DNA of 10,135 nt from an uncultured Opitutia bacterium (GCA_937952235.1 CALFZM010000145.1:1-10135); one strand, 5' to 3'; positions 1-7,387 are shown, numbered from the stretch's first letter. The notes: generated by a model not told the origin, from the sequence alone. Made by a program: numbers and translations.

Positions 1-1
1 G

Positions 2-520
2 GACAATTTCGAGCGCCTGGTGCGCAACCAGGAACAACCCGCCACCGAGCTCTGGGGGTATCTGCAGCGACTCGACCCCACGTTCACCGACGTCGCTTCA
101 TACCGGGAAAAGGTGGTTCTCATCGCGAACGTGCCCGTCGACTCGCGCGTGCACACGGCGGAGCTGGAACGCCTGTACGAGAAATACCGCCGTGCCGGTT
201 TCACCCTGGTCCACGTCGTGAGCCAGAACCGCTCTGCCACCGCTCCCGCCGTGCGGCGGGACCGGGCCGCGATGGAAGCCTGGGTACAGCAAAAGCAATG
301 GCCCTGGCGCGTGATCTGGAATGCCAATCCGGGGATCCGACGCTTCTACGACGATTGGGCGCAGAACTCGATTCCCGCCTATCTGCTGGTGGGCCGGCAC
401 GGAAGGATCGAGCGCGAGATTCCCGGCGAGAACGCGCTGGAACAGCGTATCCGGCGCGCCCTGATCGATTCCCGCCCCGCAGCCGACCAGCAGCCGCTCG
501 ATGACCTCCTCCGGCGGTAG
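2..520 (+). CDS. thioredoxin-like domain protein lacking CxxC (5' partial)
   Basis: The frame is open from the first bases of the window, so the real start lies upstream; the GTG at 20 is only an internal candidate. The visible 172 residues look like the C-terminal thioredoxin-fold part of a TlpA/AhpC-TSA-like protein. There is a beta-strand (KVVLIANVP), then a helix (AELERLYEKYRRAGF), a strand (TLVHVV), and the SIPAYLLVGRHGRI segment, which matches the cis-proline loop and following strand of the family. Where a TlpA-type protein has CxxC, this one reads SRVH (codons 143-154), so it cannot do classical disulfide exchange there. No membrane segment or signal is visible because the N-terminus is missing. 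The next gene starts 70 bases downstream on the same strand. The role is unknown; a binding, scaffold or degenerate redox domain is possible. The fold call is fairly safe, the function is not. Confidence 0.65.
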   Translation, partial: DNFERLVRNQEQPATELWGYLQRLDPTFTDVASYREKVVLIANVPVDSRVHTAELERLYEKYRRAGFTLVHVVSQNRSATAPAVRRDRAAMEAWVQQKQWPWRVIWNANPGIRRFYDDWAQNSIPAYLLVGRHGRIEREIPGENALEQRIRRALIDSRPAADQQPLDDLLRR

Positions 521-524
521 CTGC

Positions 525-547
525 AGCGACGACGTGAGTCGTCCGCT
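525..547 (+). terminator. hairpin after the thioredoxin-like gene
   Basis: AGCGACGAC (525-533), loop GTGA, then GTCGTC (538-543), a bulged C and GCT. This gives a nine-pair stem just after the stop at 518-520. No T-run follows, so it may be a weak terminator, an mRNA end-stabilising stem, or a hairpin in the leader of the next gene. Confidence 0.3.
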
Positions 548-590
548 CGACGTTTGCACGAGGACACTCCCGCCTGCCAACCTCGCCCTC

Positions 591-1868
591 ATGCTCGCCC
601 TTGCCCGCCGCCTCGCCGTCGCCGTCACCACCTCGGGACTGGCTCTCTCTGCCGTCACCGGCGCCTGCGCGGCCGAGCCGGCCCGTCCGCTGCCCTATAC
701 CACCACCCCGGCCTTCCCCGGCCTCACTTTCGAGCAGCCGCTCGGCGTCGTCGCGCCGCCCGGAGAGACGGGCCGGCTCTTCGTCATCGAGAAACGGGGC
801 CGCCTCGCCGTCGTGCCGGACCTCGCCCGGCCGGCCCGCGCGGTTTTCCTCGATATCTCCGACCGGCTCGGCTCCAACCGCGACGGCGAACTCGGTTTGC
901 TCGCCCTCGCCTTTCATCCGCAGTTCCGAACCAACCGGCAGTTCTACGTCTGGTACACCCAGTTCACTGGCACCGGTCGCGAGGCGCGCGGCACGAGCCG
1001 GCTGGCCCGTTTCCTCGCGGCGGAGTCCAAGGCCAATCTCGCCGACGCTGCGTCCGAACAGTTGCTGATCGTGCAGGCCGACGAGGCTTCCAATCACAAC
1101 GGCGGCGAACTGCTCTTCGGTCCCGACGGCTACCTTTACCTCTCGATCGGCGACGAAGGCGCCTACAACGACATCTTCGAGAACAGCCAGCGGATCACGA
1201 AGGACTTCTTCGCCGGCATCCTCCGGATCGACGTCGACGGCAAGCCCGGCAACCTCCCGCCCAATCCTCATCCGGCCGTGCAACCGGGCACCTACCAGGT
1301 TCCCCGTGACAACCCGTTCGTGGGCGCGACACGGTTTCTCGGCGAGCCGGTCGACCCGGCGCAGGTGCGCACCGAGTTCTGGGCGGTGGGGCTGCGCAAC
1401 GTGTGGCGCATGGCGTTCGATGCCGCCGACGGCCGGCTCTGGGCCGCCGACGTCGGGCAGAAGTCGAGCGAGGAAATCAACGTGATCATCCGAGGCGGCA
1501 ACTACGGCTGGAATTTTCGCGAAGGCCTCGGGCGCGGCCCCCGGGCCAGCCCGCCGGGCGGAGACTTTATCGACCCGGTCTGGGACTACCCGCGCGACCA
1601 GGGATTCTCGGTCACCGGGGGGATCGTGTATCGCGGCGCGCGTTACCCGGAACTCGACGGGCATTATCTGTTCGCCGATTACGTCTCGGGCCGCGTCTGG
1701 GCCCTCAAGCCGGACGGCGACCGCCGCGTGAGCGCGGACCGCGTGCGGCAGATCGCGCAGGTGCCGGCGGTCACGTCCTTCGGCCTGGATCCGCGGACGG
1801 GGGACATCCTGATGACGTCGTTCACGGAAGGCGTTCTTCGCCTCGTGCCCGCCGCGGGGGCGCGGTAG
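591..1868 (+). CDS. exported PQQ-dependent sugar dehydrogenase-like (GSDH/sorbosone dehydrogenase) beta-propeller protein
   Basis: This 425-residue protein belongs to the soluble glucose dehydrogenase / L-sorbosone dehydrogenase family: six-bladed propellers that use PQQ and calcium to oxidise sugars in the periplasm. Visible hallmarks are HNGGELLFGPDGYLYLSIGD, starting at His169 (the family's catalytic-base position), then WAVGLRNVWRMAFDAADGRLW, ADVGQKSSEEIN, GGNYGWNFREG and GGIVYRGARYPELDGHYLFAD. An in-frame ATG at 501 exists, but it would overlap the previous gene and place about 30 unrelated residues ahead of the leader. The ATG at 591 instead gives a compact signal peptide (MLALARRLAVAV..LSAVTGACA, likely signal peptidase I site after ACA). 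No good Shine-Dalgarno sequence precedes either start. The length is normal for single-domain family members; no cytochrome c CxxCH is present. The electron acceptor and substrate cannot be told from sequence, and some family members are non-catalytic or substrate-unknown. No PQQ biosynthesis genes lie in the window. Confidence 0.88.
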   Translation: MLALARRLAVAVTTSGLALSAVTGACAAEPARPLPYTTTPAFPGLTFEQPLGVVAPPGETGRLFVIEKRGRLAVVPDLARPARAVFLDISDRLGSNRDGELGLLALAFHPQFRTNRQFYVWYTQFTGTGREARGTSRLARFLAAESKANLADAASEQLLIVQADEASNHNGGELLFGPDGYLYLSIGDEGAYNDIFENSQRITKDFFAGILRIDVDGKPGNLPPNPHPAVQPGTYQVPRDNPFVGATRFLGEPVDPAQVRTEFWAVGLRNVWRMAFDAADGRLWAADVGQKSSEEINVIIRGGNYGWNFREGLGRGPRASPPGGDFIDPVWDYPRDQGFSVTGGIVYRGARYPELDGHYLFADYVSGRVWALKPDGDRRVSADRVRQIAQVPAVTSFGLDPRTGDILMTSFTEGVLRLVPAAGAR

Positions 1869-1900
1869 GGGCTCGAAGCGAACTCGGCTCGGATAGCTCC

Positions 1901-1958
1901 CCTTCGTCAGTCCCGAGGCTGCGACGGAACGCAGCCCGCCGGGAGGCAGCGGCGAAGG
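1901..1958. terminator. nested inverted repeat between convergent genes, putative bidirectional terminator
   Basis: Three nested arms are visible: outer CCTTCG (1901-1906) with CGAAGG (1953-1958), middle TCCCG (1911-1915) with CGGGA (1940-1944), and inner GGCTGCG (1917-1923) with CGCAGCC (1930-1936) around a six-base loop. It fills most of the gap between the sugar-dehydrogenase-like gene (ends 1868, +) and the VWA gene (ends 1966, -). There is no T-run on either strand, so any terminator function is inferred from position and symmetry. Confidence 0.45.
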
Positions 1959-1965
1959 CCCGCCC

Positions 1966-3900
1966 TCACAGGTGCTCCTCGTACGTGACGTCGATCTTCG
2001 CCCGGAAGGCCTGCTTCTTCGCTGCGCCCTGGAAGCGAATGCTGTGCGTCAGTTCGTCGTAGACGAAGCCGTTCTGCGGGTCGGCGCGGACTTCCTGACC
2101 GTCGACGAGCACGCGCAGGCTCTTTGCATAGAATGTAGCCGGGCTCTGCACCGGCTCGAGCGCGACGGCGACGGTGTCGGCAATCCGGTCGCCCAGCGCC
2201 GCGAGAGGGGCGGAGAAATCGCTCTCGATGTTGAGCACGGTGCCGCCCGTCAGTTCGGCGGCGCGGCGGTGCGAAATATTGCCGGGCGAGACCACGGCGT
2301 GCATCTCGATCTTTCCGCGCTTGTTGCCCTTCGCGATGATGAACGGCCGCAGCACCCACGCATTGATATAGCCGTCGAGCGTCTGACGCGCCTGCGGCTG
2401 GCGCGCATTATACTGGTCGAGCAGGACGGGGAGCTTGCCGTTCTCGATCCATTCCGCCTGGCGCGGCCCGCCGCGCGGTTCCTTCCACAGCGCCATCCGC
2501 GTCTCCTCCTCGTCCATGAAGAAGACGACGATCGTCGTCGCCTCCGGACGCAGGAACGCGTGCTGGCCGTTATAGTATCCCGCGACGAAATTGTACACGG
2601 CGGTGAATGCCGTCCGGTTGCTGTCGCCATTGGTGCCCACCTTCACCAGTTCGGCAAATTTGCCGTCGGGCGTGGCAGGCGTGACCCAGGGTTGCGCGAG
2701 CTGGGGCAACGTCACGAGATTGCCGTTGCTGGCCACGCGTTTCGTCGTCGTCCGCGGCCGGCCGCGGTTGTCGAGCACCGGCTGGCCGGTGGCGTCGAGC
2801 TGCACCGTCCGCACTTCCTTGTAGTAGCGCTGATCCTCCGGTCCAAACCGCGGGTCGGAGTTCACGAAGTCCGTCGTCAGGACACCGATCCGGTAGTCCA
2901 GATCGCGCGCGTGGAAGAGCTGTCGGAAGCGGCTCAGGTTCGAGGCGATCCGGCTCTGGTGCGCGGCCATGGAGGGCGAGTTGTTGATGACGAACACGAG
3001 GTCGACCTCGACGCTCCGTGCGCGGTCGACGGCCAGGCGCTTCACGTTGCGGATCGGCTGCACCGCGACCATGATCTCGTTCTCCACGCCGAGGTGGGGA
3101 TTGTTCTCGTCGACCGTGTAATACTTGAAGCGATCCTCGCCGATGAAGCCCGGATTCGGAGCATACGTGAGCTGGCCGGTGGCGCGGTCGAGCTTGGCGG
3201 TGCCGTGGCGCGCCTTGGCTTTCTCGTCGAGCTGGTAGGCGATCTTCGGGTTGACGACGCCGATGCGGTCGGACGCGGTCATGAAATCGTCGTGGCTCGG
3301 CAGCTTCTGCGTTACGGGGACATTCGGCCGGGTGGCGAGCGCCACGCTGCGGACGTTGGGCGCCCGCACGTGGCTGGCACCGACCTCGAATTTCTGCAGC
3401 ATCACCGCGGGCGGCGGCTTGACCGTGACGACGACGGTGTTGCGGTAAACGAGGCCCGACGTCTCGTTGCGGACCGTGTAGGTGAAGGAATCCTCGCCCG
3501 TGTAGCCGTCGTTGGGCCGGTAGGCGAAATAGCCGAGGCGCGACGTCTTGTTGCGGAAGAAGTCCGCCTCGTCACCCGCCCCGGCCAGGCCCACCCGACC
3601 GTGGAGCGGCTCGGCGACGATCGTGAACACGAGGTCGGTGCGCGTGTCGGGTGACAACACCTCGGGCACAACCACCAGTTGCCCGTGGGCACCGCTGTCC
3701 TCCGTTTCGATCGTCGTCGGCTGGGTGGCTACGATCAGATTCTTGTCTGCGGCCGATTGGACCGCGCGATCCGGTTCCGCCCCGAAGAGCGGGGCGACGG
3801 CCAGCAACGCCAGTACCTTTAGAAGTCGCGGCAAGGAACGAGCGGTACGGGCAGCATTCGATGTTGGGCAAACCATGGAAGGCATAACGTATTCCGTCAT
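1966..3900 (-). CDS. exported protein with two Ig-like domains and a C-terminal VWA domain
   Basis: This is a 644-residue protein. The start ATG at 3900 is preferred over longer in-frame options because GGGGAG lies three bases upstream and a signal peptide follows: basic residues about 18-28, a hydrophobic stretch LLKVLALLAVAPLFGA ending near residue 41, then EP. Two Ig/cadherin-like modules follow. One lies at about 60-165, with RPNDGYTGEDSFTYTV; the other at about 195-295, with APNPGFIGEDRFKYYTVDEN. Both carry the GYxGEDxFxYxV signature typical of bacterial tandem Ig-like repeats. A von Willebrand factor A domain runs from about 298 to about 560: strand DLVFVI (300-305), NNSPSM (306-311), later TTIVVFFMDEEET and TGGTVLNI. 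The canonical metal-site DxSxS reads NxSxS, so the first Asp is Asn. Likely a periplasmic or surface adhesion or scaffold protein; the partner is unknown. It lies downstream of the TonB receptor gene on the same strand, 229 bases away, with a repeat between them. Confidence 0.82.
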   Translation of the reverse strand: MTEYVMPSMVCPTSNAARTARSLPRLLKVLALLAVAPLFGAEPDRAVQSAADKNLIVATQPTTIETEDSGAHGQLVVVPEVLSPDTRTDLVFTIVAEPLHGRVGLAGAGDEADFFRNKTSRLGYFAYRPNDGYTGEDSFTYTVRNETSGLVYRNTVVVTVKPPPAVMLQKFEVGASHVRAPNVRSVALATRPNVPVTQKLPSHDDFMTASDRIGVVNPKIAYQLDEKAKARHGTAKLDRATGQLTYAPNPGFIGEDRFKYYTVDENNPHLGVENEIMVAVQPIRNVKRLAVDRARSVEVDLVFVINNSPSMAAHQSRIASNLSRFRQLFHARDLDYRIGVLTTDFVNSDPRFGPEDQRYYKEVRTVQLDATGQPVLDNRGRPRTTTKRVASNGNLVTLPQLAQPWVTPATPDGKFAELVKVGTNGDSNRTAFTAVYNFVAGYYNGQHAFLRPEATTIVVFFMDEEETRMALWKEPRGGPRQAEWIENGKLPVLLDQYNARQPQARQTLDGYINAWVLRPFIIAKGNKRGKIEMHAVVSPGNISHRRAAELTGGTVLNIESDFSAPLAALGDRIADTVAVALEPVQSPATFYAKSLRVLVDGQEVRADPQNGFVYDELTHSIRFQGAAKKQAFRAKIDVTYEEHL

Positions 3901-3903
3901 GCG

Positions 3904-3909
3904 CTCCCC
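3904..3909 (-). promoter_or_regulatory. ribosome binding site of the VWA gene
   Basis: On the minus strand GGGGAG sits three bases before the ATG at 3900 (short spacing). It fixes the start at 3900 instead of the upstream in-frame ATG at 3960, which would add 20 residues with no leader-like character. Confidence 0.55.
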
Positions 3910-3933
3910 GTCGAGGTTCCGCTGGATTGCCCC

Positions 3934-3957
3934 CGCCCCGGCCGTACGGACGGGGCG
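3934..3957. promoter_or_regulatory. 24-bp near-perfect palindrome upstream of the VWA gene
   Basis: CGCCCCG (3934-3940) pairs with CGGGGCG (3951-3957) around the palindromic core CCGTACGG (3942-3949). Eleven of twelve half-site positions match (3941/3950 is G/A). It lies 34 bases before the VWA start. It could be an operator, a hairpin in the VWA leader, or a terminator for transcription arriving from the receptor gene; no T-run follows on the minus strand. The self-complementarity is seen directly; any role is inference. Confidence 0.4.
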
Positions 3958-3972
3958 CACCCGGCGCCGGCG

Positions 3973-3981
3973 CCGCCTCAG
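3973..3981. repeat. 9-bp direct repeat flanking repeat copy A, candidate target-site duplication (left member)
   Basis: CCGCCTCAG occurs at 3973-3981, directly before repeat copy A, and again at 4125-4133, directly after it. The right member contains the stop codon (TCA at 4130-4132, TGA on the minus strand) of the TonB receptor gene. This is the arrangement left by insertion of a mobile element with staggered cuts. The last three aligned bases of copy A (CCG, 4125-4127) are part of the right member, so the true element edge is ambiguous. Copy B shows no comparable duplication. Confidence 0.4.
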
Positions 3982-4127
3982 CCGGACTCATGCCGTTGGC
4001 CTTCAACTCAGCCGTGAAAAAGGCCGCACTGAAAGGTGGAGCAGCTTGGCCTCAAGCTGATGCGGACCGGTTCATCGCACGACAGCCGCCTGGGGACAGG
4101 CGGCTCCACCGCAACGGCATCTTTCCG
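3982..4127 (+). repeat. structured intergenic repeat, copy A (MITE/REP-like)
   Basis: This aligns without gaps to 8995-9140, 134 of 146 bases identical, in the same orientation. The ends are inverted: ATGCCGTTG (3990-3998) with CAACGGCAT (4112-4120), with CGGA also mirrored just outside. Inside, GGTGG (4035-4039) pairs with CCACC (4106-4110), enclosing two hairpins. AGCAGCTTG (4040-4048) pairs with CAAGCTGAT (4053-4061) with one mismatch, and AGCCGCCTG (4084-4092) pairs perfectly with CAGGCGGCT (4097-4105) around GGGA. The element fills most of the gap between the receptor stop and the VWA promoter region. It encodes no transposase, so it would be a non-autonomous element or a chromosomal REP-like sequence. 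It may act as a 3' mRNA stem or terminator for the receptor transcript. Confidence 0.8.
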
Positions 4128-4129
4128 CC

Positions 4130-7100
4130 TCAGAAACGCGCCTGCACCCCCGTCGAGAGCGAACGGGGAAACAGGTTGGTCTGGGCGCGGCGGTCTTCGC
4201 GGTAGAGGCCGCTGTAACGACCGCGGTTTTCCTCGAAGAGGTTCACCACGTCGAAGAACACGTTCACGTTTCGCGTCACCTTGAAGCGCGCGAAGAAATC
4301 ATACTGCCCGCGCCGCCCGATAAACTCGGAGCTCGAGGGATCGGCGGCGTTCAGGGACGACAGGTAGGTGTCGGCATAGTTCCACATCAGCCGGAGGTCC
4401 CAGCGCCGGTAGTTGTAGGTGAGGCCGGCGTTGCCCGAGCGCGGCCGCAGGCCGGTGAGCGCGTTCTTGAACGGCAGGTTGGTCACGACGCCGTTGTAAT
4501 CTCCCTCGCTGGTCAGCACGGTCCAGTTGGCCATGACGCCAAGTCCGCGCAGGGCGCCGGGCAGGAAACTGAGCTGCTGCGAGTAGTTGAACTCCATCCC
4601 CTGGACGGTGCCGTCGCCGGAGTTCACCCGCGTGTTGCCCTGCCAGCCAACATAGTCGCTCAGGTCGAGCCCGTACTCGTTGCCCGTGATCCGGAACGAG
4701 GTGGCGGCGACGTAATTCTTGATGTCCTTGCGGAACGCACCGATCGAGACGACGCCGACGGGCTGGAAGTAGTATTCCGCGCTGACGTCGTAATTGCGGG
4801 AGATCTGCGGCGCGAGCGACGGATTGGAGAAGCTCACCGTCTGGCCGAGATCGTTGATCGAGAAACGGCCCACCAGGTCGGCGATGCGCGGGCGGCCGAT
4901 CGTGGTCGAGAAGTTGGCGCGGAAGGTCAGGTGTCGGATCGGCTCGAACCGGAACTGCAGGTTGGGGAACCAGTCGACGTAGTCCGACTCGACCGTGCGA
5001 TAGGCGCCGAAGCGATCTTCCGGCAGCGCGGAGGTGGTCTGCTCGAACCGCGAGGTGATGCGCGCGACCGTCTGCTCGAACCGGATTCCGGCCGTCATCT
5101 GCAGCGCCTTCGACCACTTCACCTCGCCCTGCAGGTAGGCCGCGGGAATCGTCTCCCGCGTCTGATAGTCATTCTGCAGCGAGTTCGTGACGGAAGTGTT
5201 CAGGTTGGCCGCCGTCAGATTGATGGCCGACGCGTTATAGGCGAACTGCACGGCGGGCCGTGCCGGCAGGCCGGACGGGAGATAGCTGAAACCGATGTCC
5301 TTGAAGACCGCCTTGGTATTGATGATCGGCGTGGCGGGATACCGGCCGTCGAGCCAGCCGTGCGTGAAGGTGAAATCGCGATAGCGGCTGTAGTCGCCGG
5401 CGCCGAGCGTCCCCGTGATCGAGTCGGCGTCGCGGTCGCGGTCCTGCTGGCGCACGCGGAAGCCCGTCTTGACCTTGAGCGGGAAACGCAGGCCGGGGAA
5501 ATCGCGCGACAGGTCCAGCTTCGCGCTCAGGATCTGGTCGGAGGCGTCCTCGTGCGTGCCGGTGACGGCGATCGACAGCATGTTCGTGAACGGATCGTTC
5601 GGCGGCGCGAGCGGGCCGTTGAACGTCAGCGTCGGAAATTCGCGGCTGCCGCGACGGTCGTAGGTGAAGCCGTAGGTGTTGTTGCTGCGCGCAGTCGCCG
5701 ACATGCGATCGAGCGGGCGGAACGAATCCGAGTACGTGAGCGCCCACGCGACCTTGATCGCGCCGACACCGGTCTTGCCGTTGAGCTGGAAGTTCCACAG
5801 GTCGCTCGGCGTATAGCGGATGTCGCGCTGCGTGCGGTAGCTCGAGCGGGTGAAAGCCCAGAAGTCGGTGGTGGACTGCGCGGCGTCGAAGATCAGGTTG
5901 TCGGTGTACTGCGGCCGGTTCTGGTCCATGATGTTGACGAAGCGCGTCCAGCCCGCGGAGAAGCTGACCGACGACTGGTCGGACAGCTTGTAGTCGAACT
6001 TCGCCTGGAAGTTCACCCGCTTGTTCAGGTGGTACTCCTGGTCGGCGTAGAGGACCTGGCGGCCGACGGTGGGGCTGGAGTAGTTCCAGTTCTGCGCGAA
6101 GGTGGTGCGGATCGTCTGCAGGCCGTCGCCGACTTCCTGATACGCGCCGGTGAGCGACACGCCCAGCTTGCGGCCGAACAGCAGGAATACGTCGGAGTAA
6201 TCAAGCGAGACCATCGGGTAGAACCGGCGGCCGCTGCCCGACGGATCGAGGTGACGCCCCATCGTCTCGTTGTAGGAGTAGGCGCCGTTGAGGATGAGAG
6301 CGCGGCCGCTGCGGTCGAAGCCGCTGCGCGTGCGCAGGTTCACCACGCCGCCCAGCGACTCGGCGTCCATGTCGGCCGTCGGAGTCTTCACCACCTCGAC
6401 GCTTTCGATCGAGCCCGAGGGCAGGCCGCTCACGACCTGGATGCGGGAGTCGGGATTGGCGGCGGCGAAGCGCGTGCCGTCCATGGTCACAGTGGTGAAC
6501 TCGGGCGACAAGCCGCGGACCGAGATGGCGTCGACCGCCGCGCCGCCGTACTCGCCCACGACGCCTGGCAGCCGCTGGAGGAACGAGCCCATGTCGCCCT
6601 TGGCGACGTTGCCGTAGGCGTCGGTCGAGACGGAGTTCGTGATCGTGAGCGCGTTCTCCTGGCGCGCGATCGCGGCGGCGTTGCCTTCCCGCACGGCGGT
6701 GACGGCAAACGCCTCCATCGCGTAGATGTCGGAGGTGAGCCGGAGGTCGGCGAGCGAGTTGGGTCCCGGCGCGAGGTCGAAGGTTTTCGTGAGCGGATCA
6801 AGGCCCGGGTAGGAGATACGCAGCACGACGGTGCCCGCGGCGAGGCGCGGCAGGGTGAAGCCGCCCTCGCGCTCGGTGTAGACGCTGCGCTCGGTGCCCA
6901 CGACCTGGACGGTGGCGCCCTCCAGGGCTGCACCGGTGGCCTGGTTGAAAACGCGCCCCTGCAAGGAGGCCTCTCCGCTGCGGCCGGGGCCGCCTGCGCC
7001 AGTCGCCCCCGTCGCAGCGGACTCGGATGAGGCCGGCTCCCGCCGCCGAACCGCGAGGGCGCCCGTGCGGGGATCCTGTAGCACCACCAGGGCCGTGCCG

Positions 7101-7387
7101 GCCACCATGCGCTGGCCGGCCTCGAGGGCGGTCATTTCCCCGCGGATGGGATTCGTGGTGACACCACGCACGATGTCGGCCGCGAAAAGAATCTCGCGCT
7201 GGGAGGTCTCGGAAAGCTGCCGCAGCGTCAAAGCGGCGTCGCCGGCCGGCAGGTCGAACGTCCGTTTCACGGCATCGCTGGCGGAGGCGACCGCGGCCAG
7301 GAGCAGCGCGAAGCCGAGGAGGAACAGGCCGGCGAAGCGACGGCTGAAAGTGAGCGGGTCGTCAAAGGGCGCGGGGGAGGAAGGCAT
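4130..7387 (-). CDS. TonB-dependent outer-membrane receptor with STN and carboxypeptidase-regulatory-like domains
   Basis: This 1085-residue outer-membrane protein is predicted to take up a large ligand (siderophore, saccharide or similar) using TonB energy. In order: signal peptide 1-36 (hydrophobic GLFLLGFALLLAAVASA); a secretin/TonB short N-terminal (STN) domain about 43-115 (FDLPAGDAALTLRQLSETS); a Gly/Ala/Ser-rich linker; a carboxypeptidase-regulatory-like beta-sandwich about 141-217 (LQGRVFNQATGAALEGATV, GGFTLPRLAAG); a TonB-box-like stretch AFAVTAVREG; a plug with MGSFLQRLPGVV, ISVRGLSPEF, VTMDGTRFA and SIESVEVVKTPTADMDAESLGG; then a long beta-barrel ending in Phe (STGVQARF). The barrel is intact, with a VNLFEENRGRYSG segment near the end as in TonB-Xanth-Caul-like receptors. 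An STN domain can signal to an anti-sigma factor, but no sigma/anti-sigma pair is in the window. The ATG at 7387 has no obvious Shine-Dalgarno sequence but places the leader correctly. The substrate cannot be assigned. Confidence 0.93.
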   Translation of the reverse strand: MPSSPAPFDDPLTFSRRFAGLFLLGFALLLAAVASASDAVKRTFDLPAGDAALTLRQLSETSQREILFAADIVRGVTTNPIRGEMTALEAGQRMVAGTALVVLQDPRTGALAVRRREPASSESAATGATGAGGPGRSGEASLQGRVFNQATGAALEGATVQVVGTERSVYTEREGGFTLPRLAAGTVVLRISYPGLDPLTKTFDLAPGPNSLADLRLTSDIYAMEAFAVTAVREGNAAAIARQENALTITNSVSTDAYGNVAKGDMGSFLQRLPGVVGEYGGAAVDAISVRGLSPEFTTVTMDGTRFAAANPDSRIQVVSGLPSGSIESVEVVKTPTADMDAESLGGVVNLRTRSGFDRSGRALILNGAYSYNETMGRHLDPSGSGRRFYPMVSLDYSDVFLLFGRKLGVSLTGAYQEVGDGLQTIRTTFAQNWNYSSPTVGRQVLYADQEYHLNKRVNFQAKFDYKLSDQSSVSFSAGWTRFVNIMDQNRPQYTDNLIFDAAQSTTDFWAFTRSSYRTQRDIRYTPSDLWNFQLNGKTGVGAIKVAWALTYSDSFRPLDRMSATARSNNTYGFTYDRRGSREFPTLTFNGPLAPPNDPFTNMLSIAVTGTHEDASDQILSAKLDLSRDFPGLRFPLKVKTGFRVRQQDRDRDADSITGTLGAGDYSRYRDFTFTHGWLDGRYPATPIINTKAVFKDIGFSYLPSGLPARPAVQFAYNASAINLTAANLNTSVTNSLQNDYQTRETIPAAYLQGEVKWSKALQMTAGIRFEQTVARITSRFEQTTSALPEDRFGAYRTVESDYVDWFPNLQFRFEPIRHLTFRANFSTTIGRPRIADLVGRFSINDLGQTVSFSNPSLAPQISRNYDVSAEYYFQPVGVVSIGAFRKDIKNYVAATSFRITGNEYGLDLSDYVGWQGNTRVNSGDGTVQGMEFNYSQQLSFLPGALRGLGVMANWTVLTSEGDYNGVVTNLPFKNALTGLRPRSGNAGLTYNYRRWDLRLMWNYADTYLSSLNAADPSSSEFIGRRGQYDFFARFKVTRNVNVFFDVVNLFEENRGRYSGLYREDRRAQTNLFPRSLSTGVQARF

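Noticed and set aside
501..590. Longer N-terminus for the propeller protein starting at the ATG at 501
   Set aside because: It overlaps the preceding gene by 20 bases and puts about 30 polar residues ahead of a good signal peptide that begins at 591.
201..1664. Long open frame on the minus strand opposite the propeller gene (487 codons)
   Set aside because: It is rich in Arg/Gly/Glu without domain motifs, and the opposite strand encodes clear sugar-dehydrogenase signatures. High GC content makes such antisense frames common.
1972..3654. 560-codon open frame on the plus strand inside the VWA gene
   Set aside because: Its composition is a mirror of the Ig/VWA coding strand (Asp/Val/Arg-rich, no recognisable fold), while the minus strand has a signal peptide, Ig-like signatures and a VWA domain.
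4035..4110. Cloverleaf-like fold suggesting a tRNA gene in the repeat
   Set aside because: The arms do not fit tRNA geometry: there is no T-loop GGTTCGANTCC, no 7-bp acceptor stem with an adjacent CCA position, and 9-bp arms replace the D and anticodon stems.
3990..4205. Both repeat copies are open in the same frame and begin ATG (MPLAF.SAV..AALKGGAA)
   Set aside because: In the shared 45 codons the copies differ at nine residues although they differ at only 12 bases overall, so almost every change alters the protein. That is not the pattern of a protein under selection, and the frames run into unrelated downstream sequence.
4931..7030. 699-codon open frame on the plus strand inside the TonB receptor gene
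   Set aside because: It is antisense to well-conserved plug and barrel sequence and shows only low-complexity Arg/Val/Gly content.
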